Positions 12,905 through 26,639 of a DNA stretch of 64,000 nt are shown one piece after another. Under the pieces are notes generated by a model, which was not told where the DNA came from, did no database searches, and saw only the letters and a program-made list of their open reading frames with translations. Where the stretch lies: NCBI GenBank assembly GCA_014607495.2, contig CP053160.1, positions 4,154,001 to 4,218,000 of the forward strand. Reading direction: 5' to 3'. The translations under genes were made by a program, and so were the position numbers. Origin of the DNA: Carposina sasakii. Taxonomy: Eukaryota > Arthropoda > Insecta > Lepidoptera > Carposinidae. How positions within the stretch are numbered: position 1 is the stretch's first letter; each line of letters begins with the position of its first letter.

Positions 12905-14713
12905 TATGAAATATGCTAAGAAGTATTTTCAGCTGATTGTAACATAGGTGTTTTAGTACCTATATATTTTTGTTTATACATATCTAAGTTTGTCTATCCG
13001 ACAATTATGTGAGAAGGGTTGAGTTATTACCTACAATAGGATATAGTATCTTCTCGAATGTTGTAAAAATAAATATTATAGGTAATATGAAAGTAGTTTG
13101 TTCAGGGTACAAACGTAACTTGGAGTGATCCTACATGCTTGACGGTGGTTTAAAATTTAAATTTAAAAGTGGTTTAAGATATAATAATTAAAACTTTTAC
13201 TGAACTAGCCAAAGCAAGAATACAAAAAATAACAATCATCAGAACATAATCCTAAAGCCTTGAATCTCGAATCGATACCTAAAATAAATAGAAACTAATT
13301 TTCCTGTCCGCAAAAAGAAGACTAAAAACCACCCGGTCAACAAAACCTAAGAACCTTGAAAAAAATTGATGATCTATTTAAAGAATTCACGAGACACTTT
13401 TTATCGATCAAAATTTCTGATTACGTAGGTATTTTAGTCATAAATGTCATACCTTAGCATTCACTCGATTGACGCAGTAATCTTTTACTTAGATATACTA
13501 TGTAGATGTTATCTTAATCAGTTCGTGACTATCCACATACTTGAGTGGTTAACTTTACTTTAGCCGGAAAAGCATAGAAGTAAAGAACTTTTAAAATTTT
13601 CTTTAACATTTTTGTCTTAACGGTTCAGCCGTTTAGGTATAGGTTGACACAATCTTTTAAATAAATAATAGACTAGTTGATGAATTAACCCAGTTAGGTC
13701 AATCTTTAACTCTACCTATATTATAGAGATTCTACCTGAAAATTATCACAAACTTAGAGGCACCGGATTTTGACTTATATGGATGTATCCCTCGCTCTCC
13801 CTTTTTAAAAGCTACCTACTAGTAACTTAGATTATGTCTTCTAAATGGCGTATGTTAAGCCTAATATTAATCGCCATGCATATCAAACGTTACACATGTA
13901 GCGATGTGTGAAAAGGCGTTCAAATTATGATTAAGGACAAAATTCTAATTTAGCGTGCGGTAAGTCGTACCTACTTATTACTCGTACAAGAATAACAGCT
14001 AAAAAGTAGATATAATGTAGCCAAGTAAGTAAGTTTTACATTTCGATAAACTTATTGAAATGATTAATTTACCTATAATATTTTTTTGGTATTGTATTTT
14101 CTTAGTTTATCTATGGAAAAACGGATAGCTACGAAATAAACATAGATCGTTGAAATACCTAATATATAATGTCGAATGTTTAGCGTTTAGTCTACGAGTA
14201 GGTATTTTCTGTTTACAAACAAGCGTATGCAAATTTTCTGCATTTTCCATTGCATTTGGTATGACTTGTCGGATCATCAAAAAAAAATCCTATTTTCGTC
14301 CAAATTCTACATATTTATAAGCTATATATCTATAAGATAAGCCCCATTTAATTGATTTAGGTAAGTAAATCTTTATGCCATGATGTGGTCACGCTGTAGA
14401 TTTCCACTACACGAGCGGTACCTACAATTAACACCAAGAGGTCATATTTAGCACACGTATATTATTAACGGGAAATTTTATTTGCTGTGAATAATTTGTC
14501 ACCCTACTGACAATTTATATTAAAATATTTACTTAATTTCCCACAATTTTTATATAATTGACGCTTCTATGAATATTACATGATAATGGCTAGGTGATTT
14601 CGGGAGATAATTTATTTACTAGCCTATGGAATTTCGTCCTTATGTCGTTATTCATTTACGAACCCATTTCAGCTATTGGTAGAGTAAATAAATTAGTGTC
14701 ATGTTTTCTTTTG
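12905..14713. other. Non-coding, no gene seen
   Basis: AT-rich sequence with many TAGGTA and TACCTA motifs. No conserved open frame, splice pair or repeat partner was recognised. Confidence 0.45.
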
Positions 14714-15099
14714 TACATAGGATGTTTTTTGGTCGTCAACGTTCCCGAATACTACAGAATCTCCTCATCATCACGATCATTTTTCTCCATGGAAGCATAC
14801 CAGTTAAGTGTCTGATTTCCAAATTATTAGGGTCCAAAGTTGAGTACCTAAATAGACTGCTTTTTTTGCATAAATACACATAAACGCGTGTAACAAGATT
14901 TTTTTCACCAAAAATAAATAATATCTGTCTGTGATAACTAGCATAAACACTGGACACTATAAATTTCGCTCGATCAAGTAATAAAAAAATTCAAAAAAAT
15001 TACATCGTTTCCCAGCATTTTTTTTAGCATAAACTTACTTTATTTTATGTATAGAGTACGTACCCTTCGTTAAGGGTGGCAACGAAAAAACATCCTGTA
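14714..15099. repeat. TACAGGRTG MITE, two-ended form
   Basis: Same order of blocks as the copy at 5945: GGTCGTCAACGTTCCCG, CCATGGAAGCATACC, the AAACTTACTTTATTT block and TTCGTTAAGGGTGGC, ending CATCCTGTA. The left terminus is altered by a small insertion (TACATAGGATG). Confidence 0.75.
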
Positions 15100-15251
15100 T
15101 AGCATATTCAATAAACTAACCATTACATTACAGTGAAGGGAATATTTTTCTTCTTGGATCATAATCATTTTAGCCATAAGTCAGTGGAATTCAGTTAACA
15201 GGCTTCTCCCAATATTCTCAATGTGATCTAATGTATTTATACTTACGTACA

Positions 15252-15375
15252 GATACTACAAGTTACCCGAGGAGGGTTGGCGTCAGGCAGACGGCCGGCC
15301 GTAAAACAAATGCCAAATCTTTGGGAGTTGAGTTTCGAAAGAAACCATATTGCGCCGACCCCAAAATAATGGGTC
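15252..15375 (+). mobile_element. LINE 3' end (CADP-type tail)
   Basis: The blocks CCGAGGAGGGTTGGCGTCAG, TTTCGAAAGAAACCATATTG and CGCCGACCCCAAAATAATGG correspond to the copies at 10095, 32886 and 50877. 5'-truncated and without an RT domain. Confidence 0.65.
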
Positions 15376-15772
15376 CTATTTCCAACAAGGAAGGTATACC
15401 TACCACCAACACATACTTAAAACCCGTATAAAAACGTAAGGAACCAAGGCTTCTCCGGCTGAATTGCCGGAGATAATGGTCACTTGGCCACGGATCACGG
15501 GCATTAGGCGGAACAATCGCCGGCTGCCAAAAGAAGAATGTTATTTACGCATAAACAAGGTTATGCTTTAACTTGGGTTCTTGCACCCAGTTTTGTGGAA
15601 GATTCTTTGAATTTGCACCGATAAAGGAGACGGTATAAGCCAACATTCATGATCTCGCTGAAAAGGATTTTCTTTGTTCTTAGTAAAATTGTTAAATTGA
15701 CCAATCGAAATCCTTACCGATACTGATCGAGAAGAAATTTCTTATTCTACAAAGTATTAACAAACTAGTTGT

Positions 15773-15898
15773 CGTCGTCGTCAGTCTATTGCAGTCCACT
15801 GCTGGACGTAGGCCTCCCCCAGAGCACACCACACGGCTCGATCTCCCGTTTTCGCCACCCAGTCACTACCAGCCGTCCTCTTTAAGTCATTTATTACA
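15773..15898 (-). mobile_element. LINE 3' end (WTAIG-type tail), antisense
   Basis: The + strand reads (GTC)n then CTATTGCAGTCCACTGCTGG. The complement codes the VQQWTAIG C-terminus preceded by [13 protein letters not shown] residues. The same tail occurs at 33105-33335 and 37741-38022. Truncated at TTAAGTCAT. Confidence 0.7.
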
Positions 15899-17474
15899 AA
15901 CTAGTAGGTAACCTTAATTTTTATTTGAATTTTAAGTGATTTAAATTCTAAATCACGTATGTGAGACACACCTACTTGTGAAAACTTTTAACGTAAAAAA
16001 AAACGTAAGTAAATATTTACTCAAATAAAACCATATTAAATCTTACTCTTACTAATATACTAATTCTTATTAATATTATAAACCCGAAAGTTTGTGAGTA
16101 TGGATTTTAATAAAATTTGGTATGGAGTTAGCTGACACCCTGGATTAACACATAGGCTACTTTTTATCCCGGGAAAATATTTTTATCCCGGATAATTTCC
16201 TCATTTTGTTTTTTCTGCAGTCCACTATAAAACCATACCATTAAAATACATGCCCAATAACTTACTGATACATCATAGTTACCCTAAAATATTAGACTGG
16301 AACTTGATATATTACAATTTACATAGACAAACATAAATTATTAAGTACATATATTTGTACAAGGGCGAACTTAAAGTTCACCGCATTTTCTACCAGTTTG
16401 CCTTAAAATTATATTGTTATGAATATAAGTATAGGTAGGTATTGACCAATAGATATTCTTGTACATCATTATTTTTTATTGTCATTGAAAATTTTAAGGC
16501 CTAGTGAATGCCAAACGACAATAGGATGATACATTATTCTGTTCTGAACATACATACTCTGAATACTTATAACTAGAAATCTTCCGTACTTCCTCAGATT
16601 CTAAGTATTAGTTGATTTTTGACAGTTATCTATTTTAAACGAAAATAATTTCACTTTAGAAAAAAACTATGTAATTACTTAAGTAAAATTAATTTCTTCT
16701 GTACAAACGAGTAATCACGAGTCATCTGAAAAATCACCTGAAATAGCATACGAGTAAGACAGTTTCTACTTTTTAAAAAGCCCGGAGAGCCGACTCTTAG
16801 ACGCGAAATGGTCTTTAGAAATTAAGTTATTGTACTGAGGGTAGGTACATTTTAACATAAATAAATAGGTAAGTAGAATAGGTAGTACATAGAATTGATC
16901 TATCTATACATATAATAAAAATGTAACGGATCGCTGTCTGTACATTGAAGATATACGAGAAAAAATATTACCTATAGGAGACCTTTACCAACGCAATAGT
17001 ACTCAAAAGAATGATTTTTGGATTTTTTGTCTGTTTGCCTGTGCGTTTGTGCACGCTAATCTCAGAAACGGCTGAACCGATTTCGATGCAGTTTTCAGGA
17101 ATATATTGTGACCGGTCCCACTTAACATATATGCCACTTTTATCCCGTGAAATTTTTTTTATCCCGGATAATTTCGACATTTTGTTTTTTCTGTAGTCCA
17201 CGTGGACGGAGTCGCGAGCGTCCACTAGTTGAAACTATATTGCTCCCGAGTCCCACGTTCACGGTATAATGCCAATATCGTTTCAATATTATGGCATATT
17301 TTATTCTATAACTAATTGTATTACTATGACCAGTGTGACATTACTTATGCTTTATTTGCAAAATTACCTATTGATTTTACGAGTAGGTAGTTACTGACTG
17401 GTGCTACTAATACGAGTAAGCCGCGTGTAAAATTCACGGCTATATTTCAGGGTTTAGCTACTAGATGAATAAAT
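15899..17474. other. Non-coding, with decayed 'CCGCGACTCCGTCC' repeats
   Basis: Fragments around 16080-16210 and 16915-17222 share TCTCAGAAACGGCTG, TTATCCCGGATAATTTC, and a block near GTGGACGGAGTCGCGAGCGT with 34684, 40975 and 54790. These are dispersed repeat remnants with no gene. Confidence 0.5.
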
Positions 17475-17640
17475 AAAAAAGTTATAAAATTATTAATAAA
17501 GAAATGGAAAAATTCCTCACCCGGGTGGGAATCGAACCCACGACCTCTGCATTCCGCGTGCCAGCGCTCTCACCACTGAGCCACCGGGTCAATTACTCGG
17601 ATGACGAATTTTACCATCTCTTTTCTAAATTACATATTAA
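17475..17640 (-). repeat. tRNA-like SINE (antisense)
   Basis: Read on the - strand: ACCCGGTGGCTCAGTGGTGA (box A region), then GGGTTCGATTCCCACC (box B). The outer ACCCGG and CCGGGT can pair as an acceptor-like stem. A conserved tail of TTTCTTTATTAATAATTTT type follows, and about 45 conserved bases precede the tRNA-like part. Copies lie at 38049, 42973, 55901 and 63254. The dispersed tails argue for a SINE, not a tRNA gene. Confidence 0.75.
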
Positions 17641-18090
17641 ATAAAAAATAATAAAATAAAAAAGTACCTATTCAGATTCATTTATTTATGTACAAAATTG
17701 TCCGTGAATTAACCCCCAAATCCTAACCAACACGAAATGAAATTAATTTACTCAGTGCGTCATACATGTCATTTCTATAAATTAATCTCGTTCTCTCTTA
17801 CGTAAAATTGTAATTCGCTACATAATGTACGTAATAAATATGTAAATTGCATGAATTTGAACCTAAACATAATCGCCGCAAACGCATTTACCGTGAACTG
17901 TAAACAATAAATAAATAATAGGCAGAGTATTGAATGAGTAAGCTGTAAGACTCATGCGCAGTGGCCTTAATCTTGAATTTTATTCTGCCAGATCAAAGCT
18001 TGTCACTCGATAAACTCGTTATTTGATAGCAAATCTATGTAATACCTGTCAAAATTATAATGACCCTAAATAGTGTATTAAGCCACTTTT

Positions 18091-18728
18091 TAACCGACTT
18101 CAAAAAGAGAGGTTATCAATTCGTCTGTATGTTTTTTTTATATATATTTTTTTATGTGTGTTACCTCAGAACTCCGTCATTTATGAACCGATTTCATTTT
18201 TTTTTATAGTTGGTCATGGTATACTTCCAGGTTGGTCCCATATTCACCACATCAGGATCTGATGATGGGATCTTGGAGAAATCGAGGGCAATCCTCGAAT
18301 ATTGTAGGCACATGTAGTCTGTTTTTACACTTTTACTGAGCGTTTTGGTCACCTACATATAAAATAACATCTGATGATGGAATCTCTATGGAATCTAGGG
18401 ATATCCTCAAATATAATAGGCACGAGTAGTCCGTTTTTAGATTTTTATGGAGAATTTTGGTCAGCTACACATAATATAAAGGAAACGAGGGTCTGATGAT
18501 GGAGCCGCCGAAAAACAGATAGTGGAACTTTTTAGTAACAAAATCCCTCCTATGGGAGGGAAAGCCTACGTCCAGTAGTGGACTGCAATAGGCTTATGAA
18601 GATGAAGATAATTGTGTTAAGTCGTGTAATTATATGTTGCGTTAAGCCGTGTCCGAAGTAAGATGGTTATAGAGGAAGAGGTAGACATGAGAATAACGAG
18701 ATGACATATTGCATCGACCCCAAATGAT
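18091..18728. repeat. Composite repeat, copy 1 of 2
   Basis: It starts TAACCGACTTCAAAAAGAGA and contains CATCTGATGATGGAATCTC and GTCTGATGATGGAGCCGCCG. It then fuses to a GTAGTGGACTGCAATAGGC LINE tail and a CGACCCCAAATGATT LINE tail. The same parts and the same internal junctions occur at 22075-22660, so the composite was copied as a unit. Confidence 0.75.
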
Positions 18729-21700
18729 TCCGCCATATTGCATTATCACAAATTATTCATAAGTTATCTTGAAACTTGAAGTCACAAAACCAATGCAAGA
18801 AATTTTGCCAAACTCGTGTACTCAGCAACATAATTTTGTATACAAATCAGAACTTCGATGATGTAACTAAGCAAAACCGTATGTTCATATCGTCAGTGAT
18901 ATATCGAACGCGATGGTATTGTGTCGGATAATAGATCGATTGGGCCGAATGCGCCGACAATGAACCGTGGGCTGACTATTGCACAACTCGATAGGCGAGT
19001 TTCAACATGTGCCTGCTGCAATGAAGCTTAGGGCTCAACCAGACTGACGATTTTAAAGGACCCTGCCCACTTACCGCACCGTACCATGACCTTAACCTAA
19101 CGTTTCATATGCATTTCCTGCGAGTAATAATACTGTGCTTAGTATAACTCAAAACAATGGTACTTGTTCGTATTTTGCCTGGCGTATATATATATACTTA
19201 GTTGCAAAGGTAGATATTATTATAATATACACTATTCGCAATAGAGCAATTTACATAATCAATTCTGTTGTTACAATACAATTTTATGAAGAAGCTCTTA
19301 GTTCAAGGTGTTGCTGAATTATAATTAACCCAAAAACCAGAAATCTGTCAACTCTGAATCGATTGTGACACGTTTCAACATAGGTTACATGTTAGTAACT
19401 ATCGAAAGCTGCCCGTCTAAAATAGCCTTAATAATTGTATTAGGCCTATAACACTACAGAAATATAAACCTTTCATAAATCTTGCTCGTTTATTTGAGAA
19501 CCTATAACAAAGCCTCAATCCTATGCATAAAACTTCGAAGCAATAACGTTTACTGGAGCAAATAGATACGATTACAAACTATCTCTTTAAAAAATCGGAA
19601 AATTGTTGATTTATGACTGATTTCCTTTAAAATTTCATGCATCCTCAAGCCGTAGTACTTAAATTATTTAGATCAGGTTGAACAATCTAAAATTATTAGT
19701 TTGTGTATTCAACTGTTTCTATCAACCTTTTTACCAAATTGAAAGTATTGTTATATTATTTCCGTTTCATAGAAACAATTAATTAGAGATTTAGGTAACT
19801 ACGAAGTAGAGACAGTATGTAATACAGTCACAAGTATAGCTGAGAGTTGATACTCGTAGTTAGGTAAGTACTAGCTATTATGGAAATCCAATATTTTTCT
19901 ATAATATAAAGTATAATACAGAGATCTAAAATTATAAAAACTGTTAACGTACGACTACTCGTACCATATTAGAAACAAATAGGGAACCATCACCAAAGTC
20001 ATGACCCAAGAGGTCAATTTTTATAAATATTAATAGCATATTTATTTAGCAATCCAAGTCTAGGTCAGGTTATACTTATACCAGCCAATCTATTTGTATG
20101 AACTGACTTAAATCCTAGATCATTACTTTTTCACCAATCAAAAATAACAAAGATAGAGTAACCAAGATCTTATTACATGGGTATTTATTTCCGTTTCCCA
20201 CATTTGTTTAGTTTTTCTTTTTTTAATCTTCCTACGTAATGGACTACTTTTAATGGCGCGTTGCGAATCAAAATCGCATTAGCAGCTTTGTGCCTTGCTT
20301 ATTACAACAACATTCCCAGTCCTATAATATTTATTTCACCTCATATCTGTTAATGCATTAAAAGTTTTGTCGAATGTATCATTGTGAAATACAAATGCAT
20401 ATGTTAATATATTACAGTGTTTCCCAAGAACCGTTGCATTCTGGCGGAGAAAGCCAAACCAGTCGGAATTTTTAGATTTGACTTCAGATTTGAAGCCGAT
20501 AAAAAGATCATAAAAATACTAGAGTCAAAGTTCTGTTAATTTTATTGTCGTGTTGTTACTATCGTGTTTCATTGATATTTATATAAATAAATATCATTAT
20601 TACAATGCTTTAAAGCTTGACTTTGAAATTCCGGAAATATTTATATATAAATCTGTGAAGTCCAAAGTACGAAAATAATAATTTGCATTGAGACAGCTCC
20701 GCGAATATTCAAAACTCTATTGGGCATAGAGCTCCCAGAACCTTTCATCCTTTTATAAGGTATACCCTCATATTCTACCCTATATTCTACCAGTGCGTAT
20801 AGTGTAACCACCGCTGAAGTGGAGGGTACGTATTGCGCGTATGCAACCTCATTCAACCCATACATAAGCAAATTCTTAAAAATAGCGGAAGCTATTTGTT
20901 TTAAAAAAGCGGGTGGGGCTGTGTCGGGGCACACGGCCGTTGGTTTTAACGTGAAACGTCTATGTTAGCCAATCGCTTTTAAAGTAAAAGATTGAAATGA
21001 AAACGGACGCTGTTTTAAGTATTTTATAAAAAAAGAACGCTTAGAAACATAAAATACATAGCTGTTTATATATTTATTGTCACTTTCTGGTTATTTTAAA
21101 TAGCAGCCGCCCACGACTTCGTCCGCGTGAGGGACGTTGTACCCGTGCGATTGTTGTAAACTGTAGCCTTCCTTGGTAACTATCAACACTGAAAGAATTT
21201 TTCAAATCGACCAGTCCTGAATTAGCGCGTTCAAACAAACAAACAAACAAACTCCATGTTAGATATAAATACTTCCAAATTACACTTATTTTTGTATAAA
21301 TCAATCGGTTCAAACTAATCTTTACTGGACGATAAAAATATTCATTTTAGAAATATTCTTTTTGTTTCTAAACCAATAGTTTTTTATTATTAAGTGATGA
21401 TATAGACTGTTACGGTCCAGTTTTTAAACCTGGTACCCGTATGGCAAAAGACGTTTCACGTCAATTACAAATCTTCGAATGCCCATAATCTTTACTGATA
21501 AAAATTTCATAATGGACTGAACAATGGCAACAAATTATCTTCGAAATGCCCATAATCTTGATAATTATAATGGAATATGTGGTTGCCAGTTGCCGTTGCC
21601 AATGCCAGTGTTATAGAAACTCTATAGTTACTCTACTCTATATGTATATGTACCTATATTATAATCTACATATACACGGCCGTGTTCCCGAAATAGGGTA

Positions 21701-22074
21701 GCCAAGACTGCAGGATTGTAAAGATCCCACAGCCACTTAATGATCTAGATAATACCATAGATTAAATAATATTTTAATATTATTGTAATTTAATTACTAA
21801 TTAGTATAACCCGCGCATGTAGAAGTATATGAAAAACTTGGAGAATCCGAAAAGGTTGGTATTCTTGCTTCATTTTGGAACAAAATAGATATGATAACGT
21901 ATGCTGAATAAGCGGGACTTGCTACTAAAGTAATCCAACAATTAAGGACGTAGTTAATGAATAATTATGAATGTCCGCTATAAAAAGTTTTAAGTGCAGA
22001 ACAACTGGTTTGAACTACGCGTAGATTTTGACATAGAGATTGCAATATTCTTAAAGTAAACCGATTGTTATTTT
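18729..22074. other. Non-coding, scattered repeat remnants
   Basis: No gene was recognised. The open frame at 20641-20934 (-) overlaps ACAGCTCCGCGAATATTC-type sequence that resembles a known moth repeat, though it has no second copy here. A GCCGCCCACGACTTCGTCCG fragment lies at about 21105-21240, with (AAAC)n at 21232-21252. A SINE fragment lies at 21673-21740, and a ~20-base near-duplicate (TTCGAATGCCCATAATCTT / TTCGAAATGCCCATAATCTT) at 21474 and 21540. Confidence 0.45.
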
Positions 22075-22660
22075 TAACCGACTTCAAAAAAGAGAGGTTA
22101 TCAATTCGTCTGAATGTTTTTTTATTTATGTGTGTTACCTCAGAACACCGTCATTTATGATCCGATTTATATAATCATAATAAATGTTGTAGGCACATGT
22201 AGTCTGTTTTACTGAGCGTTTTGATCACCTACATATAAAACATAACATCTGATGATGGAATCTCTAAGGAATCTAGGGATATCCTCAAATATAAAAGGCA
22301 CGAGTAGTCCGTTTTTAGATTTTTATAGAGAATTTTGATCAGCTACACATAATATAAAGGAAACGAGGGTCTGATGATGGAGCCGCCGAAAAACAGATAG
22401 TGGAACTTTTTAGTAACAAAATCCCCCTATGGCAGGGGGAGGCCTACGTCCAGTAGTGGACTGCAATAGGCTTATGAAGATGAAGATAATTGTGTTAAGT
22501 GGTGAAATTATATGTTGCGTTAAGCCGTGTCCGAATTAAGATGGTTATAGAGGAAGAGGTAGACATGAGAATAACGAGATGACGGATAATAGGGATGAAT
22601 GAAAGAAGAGTACCTATATATTGCACCGACCCCAAATGATTGGGAACAGGGCAGGAAGAT
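22075..22660. repeat. Composite repeat, copy 2 of 2
   Basis: Matches 18091-18728 in order and at internal junctions, but has an internal deletion after TATGATCCGATTTA. It keeps an extra stretch near its 3' end (ATGACGGATAATAGGGATGA, then CACCGACCCCAAATGATTGG). That stretch is the LINE CADP-type 3' end seen intact at 50877. Confidence 0.75.
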
Positions 22661-25600
22661 CGAGTGTAATTATATGTTGCTTATATTGTCAGACGTAAAG
22701 TTTTGAAGCCTACTCATTTCTCTCTTTTGTCATGAGGCCTATTTAATCTTTTGCTGGCATATAAATCTGACAATATTATGCCTTCTAAACTTCGTACACG
22801 GCCTAACGCAATATATATTTGCCCTTTAGTAAAATTTTACTTTAGTAAGCTCGAGTTTTGGGAGGAAGTCGGTTTTTCGCTTTAAAAAAATTATTTCATT
22901 AGAGTTCATTTATTCCTAAAAAAAATTACGACTAGCCATTGTATGTAATATTCAGAGGCACTGCCATGACTAATCATTAGCATTTGAGATTATCACAAAA
23001 AAATTAATTACCTATTTCTGTGTAATTATTTAATATCGTCTCTACAATGACTGAAGCTTATCCTTGTAACCATTACGAAAAAGTTGACTTGACAGACATA
23101 CAAATTGTAAGTACCTACAAGATTTGAACGTAGAGTCTGTTTCATATAATAACACTCCTATGCGTTGTTTTCGGACTAATATTTTTTATCCAGTAACACC
23201 GATAATGTAGTCATACCCTATTAACGCTATCATTCAAAGAAACTATTAACTATTCCTACTACTTTTAAAATTTTTCAAAATTCAAAAATTCAAAATTCAA
23301 AATCATTTATTCGACATGAAAGCATTAACAACTTGTTTGTCGATTGTCTAATTATATGTTACTTTCTATGTTCGCACCCCAAAAATGAAACCGCTACCAA
23401 ACAAAAAAGGAGGTGAATTTAAACAACTCAAAAATAAATAAATCGCAAAGCTTTTGCTTTGGCAACGGTCACCACCCCAAGGTGCGATTTGTTACGGTCT
23501 GTCAGGCATAAGTTAGCGATTCGGGGCTTAATAGCCACCAACGTGGAGCTAATAAGAGTTAAGGTCGCCTAAAGACGAAATCCAGGAGAGCTGCTACACA
23601 GTTCTCCTTTATGGCAAAACCAACATTAGGTCTGACACACCGCATGATTCTACTATTACTGTTACAAATTACTACTAAGGAACTATTTGGTGAAATGCAC
23701 TCTAGATAATATGTATGTTCCGTTTTCCCGTAAAATGGACAAAATGTACTTACATAGTGATTTTGGGTTATAGATTTAGGTGAGTACCAAAAAAGTATAT
23801 AGGCTGCTCGCCAAATCCGCTAGTGACAGTGATTCGGCTATCGTGAACGAAATGCATGAGCTATTTCGTAAAAACCGGTCACCCGGAACGGTGCGAGTGA
23901 TGCAATTATTGGACAATACGTATACTATATTAACAAGGTCCACAAATTGGGCTACGATTTTCTCGATCTAGTTTGGATAGAAAAAGTTGAGACCTAGAAC
24001 TGTCGTCAGTTGTTGCAGTGCTGCACTGTAACGATAATAATCATTTATATTACAGCATTGAAGAATGCTGGTCATTACAACTTAGTTAGGTATGAATATC
24101 TAATAAGTACCTCCCGGTGTTCATCAAGTACAGATTTATGAATGTTTCTGGTTTTGCTAGAGCTCGTGCTATTATTTCAAAGGTTTGTTTAAATCAGGGC
24201 ATTACAAAACTTATTAAATTTAGGCCAAAAACCTTTGTAGTACAAAGTTGTGAAATAAATCACTCGAAACAGGCCAGCATGTAGCAGGCCGGCAAATTTT
24301 TTCATTGACGCAATAAGGGGCATATTGTGGCGCATCAATTGGAAAATTGCCCTCGTGTGGGATGAGCAATGAGCATCCTTGCCCTCATCTGAGGATATCC
24401 TTCCACAAAATAACTCGGTATAATGCCTGATCATCAGGCAGTAATCTTGCATTTAATTATGTTAATTTATAATGGAATACCTAATCTAACGCATTCTCTT
24501 TTAGTTAGAGCGCGTAGATTACTTTTCTCGGTATTGCAGTTTGCTAATGATATAAAAAGCTCTGATAAACTTGATTATTATCCTTATCTCCATATACTGC
24601 CCGGAAAATAATAATAACAAACAATTTTAGTAGACCATTGGTGCCATTCAGGCGTTCAAAAGTACCGCAGTACAAGATTCTGGAGTAGTTTTAGAAGTCG
24701 TGTCGCGAGTAGTCGCTATATTTAACAGTTGGTTTAGCAAACCGCTGTATGTTAAGACCTGTGGTTAAAAATCAATGAAGTAAATTAAAAGCTCATTTTA
24801 CAAACAGTGTTAAACTTAGCTTACCACGGCCGAAAAAGACAATTTGCAGCGCGAGGCTAGAAGGTATTCAGTTCTATCCCACAAGAATAACTTTAGTGGA
24901 ATATATTTCATTCGTATAATCAAACTGAACAGCAGGCGGTCGATGCATCAAGCCAATGGCCTTATGTTCTTCATAATGGAAACCGGTTTCGCAAACTGAA
25001 GATATTTATTTGTATTTCTCCATCGCTTTATTTAAACTCAGGGCTGGGAAAATGCAGGTTACGGGCGAATAACATCTGTCCATCGCCTTTCTCGTGTTTT
25101 TTTACTTAGTTATGTCTTTGTCATATTATAGTTAACAGATTTGTCAAAAATAATAATAACCAAAATGAATTTGTAAACAAATATCACTAAATACCCCGGT
25201 TATCCTAGATTTACAGATGAAATACCTCGTAAAATGGAAGTAAAGTGACATAAAGTAAAGATCTCGTACACCATAACAACGATGACAAAAACCATAGCAA
25301 GCAAAATACAAAAGCAATGCCTGGCATTGCTCACCAATTTGCCGGGCCGCCAGTTCTTAAGCAACCCTACTACAGAAACACTGTCCACACAGAAATAAAG
25401 CTGGGCCATTACCCACTGTGAAGTAAGAACAGGTGTAATCACAATGTTACTTCAGAACCGGCTTGGTTATGTATTGAACTTGAATCTCTCGAACAGATCA
25501 TAAATAAAAATAAATGGCAGAGCAGACAAAAAAGAAAAGGAAGATTTCGATGAGTACATCCTTTCTAGGGCACAGCTACGTAGCGAAATAGGTTTTTTAT

Positions 25601-26639
25601 GCGTCCTGTAAGACTATTTGGTACCGTTGATCGCTTAATACATCTATTATTTATCTTGGAATTTAAAGATATAATCAAAATATAGATAGAGACATAGGAT
25701 ACATTCAACCCTACAAACCTCATTGATACCTTACCTCTGTTAAGAAATAAGAGATTTTAGTAACAACCTTTCACAATGAGATCTCGTCAAATGTCAAATT
25801 ACCATATGATATTATAGATTATCAAAAAAATCCAATGTGGAAACAACGTTCGGTAGAGCGTAAGTTATTAAACGATTAGCCACAGATGATTCATGTGTAC
25901 GCGCATTGCATTCTGGACGGAATTTCAATTCAATAAGTCGATTAAAATTCACGCAGTACCTAGTGGTGTTATGCGACCGGATCATCCATATTCTTATTCG
26001 CAAGAAGCAGGATGGACATGCAAATATCAACCAGGAAGCAGACATTATGATCATGCTCATAATCTTTAATATTACCCACCATTATACATGGTATATTTTG
26101 CTATTTCAGTAACACGGCCTCTGTAAGACTTTAATCACCGCAATGCTAGAATGTTATTAGCATAATTGAAATAGCTTACAAAGAAAATCTCGGATCATCA
26201 ATATAATGACATCCTGTGGGGCAGTAATTTAACCTTATTACCCATGGAAGCTGTACTCTATTTAGAGACCGGCGCCAGACCGCATTCCAGGATATGGGAT
26301 TACCGCCTTAATGCCCTATCTTTAGCTAGACTAGCTTATAAATAGCCAGACCGAGGTATACGACCCTCCGGCTAATGGAAAATAGATGACCACCTTACAA
26401 TGTAGCAAATAAATTCACATCGCATCTGAGGCAACTGAAAAGGAGAAGATAACATGTGTATACGCTCCTTATTATATGAAATGTGAGAATACTTTCGAAA
26501 GCTATTATTTAGTATCCCACTTTCACAATAGTTTACATCCTACTTATACACATCAGCTTCAATTTGAAGTGACTAGTATATAGGTACTCGTTCCCCGTGC
26601 CCCGATGTATCGGGCCCTTAGATAGACTTAATTGGAAAA
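22661..26639. other. Non-coding intron-like DNA with SINE remnants and two unassigned frames
   Basis: About 23280-23640 is a SINE-like remnant (ATTCAAAATCATTTATTCGA ... ACAGTTCTCCTTTATGGC) related in antisense to 61561-61770. A frame at 23780-23971 (+), reading VSTKKVYRLLAKS... after TTATAGATTTAG, and a frame at about 24210-24370 (-), with FPIDAPQYAPYC, look protein-like. I could not assign either to a family. No kinase C-terminal exon was found here. Confidence 0.4.

Noticed and set aside
17515..17592. Candidate tRNA genes at 17515, 38080, 43015, 60103 and others
   Set aside because: They have box A/B and some pairing, but carry shared non-tRNA tails and decay between copies, so they are SINEs.
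24835..24895. Possible extra kinase exon before a GTAAGC donor on the - strand
   Set aside because: In the phase required by exon 7 it opens with a stop codon, and the peptide does not resemble an AGC-kinase C-lobe.
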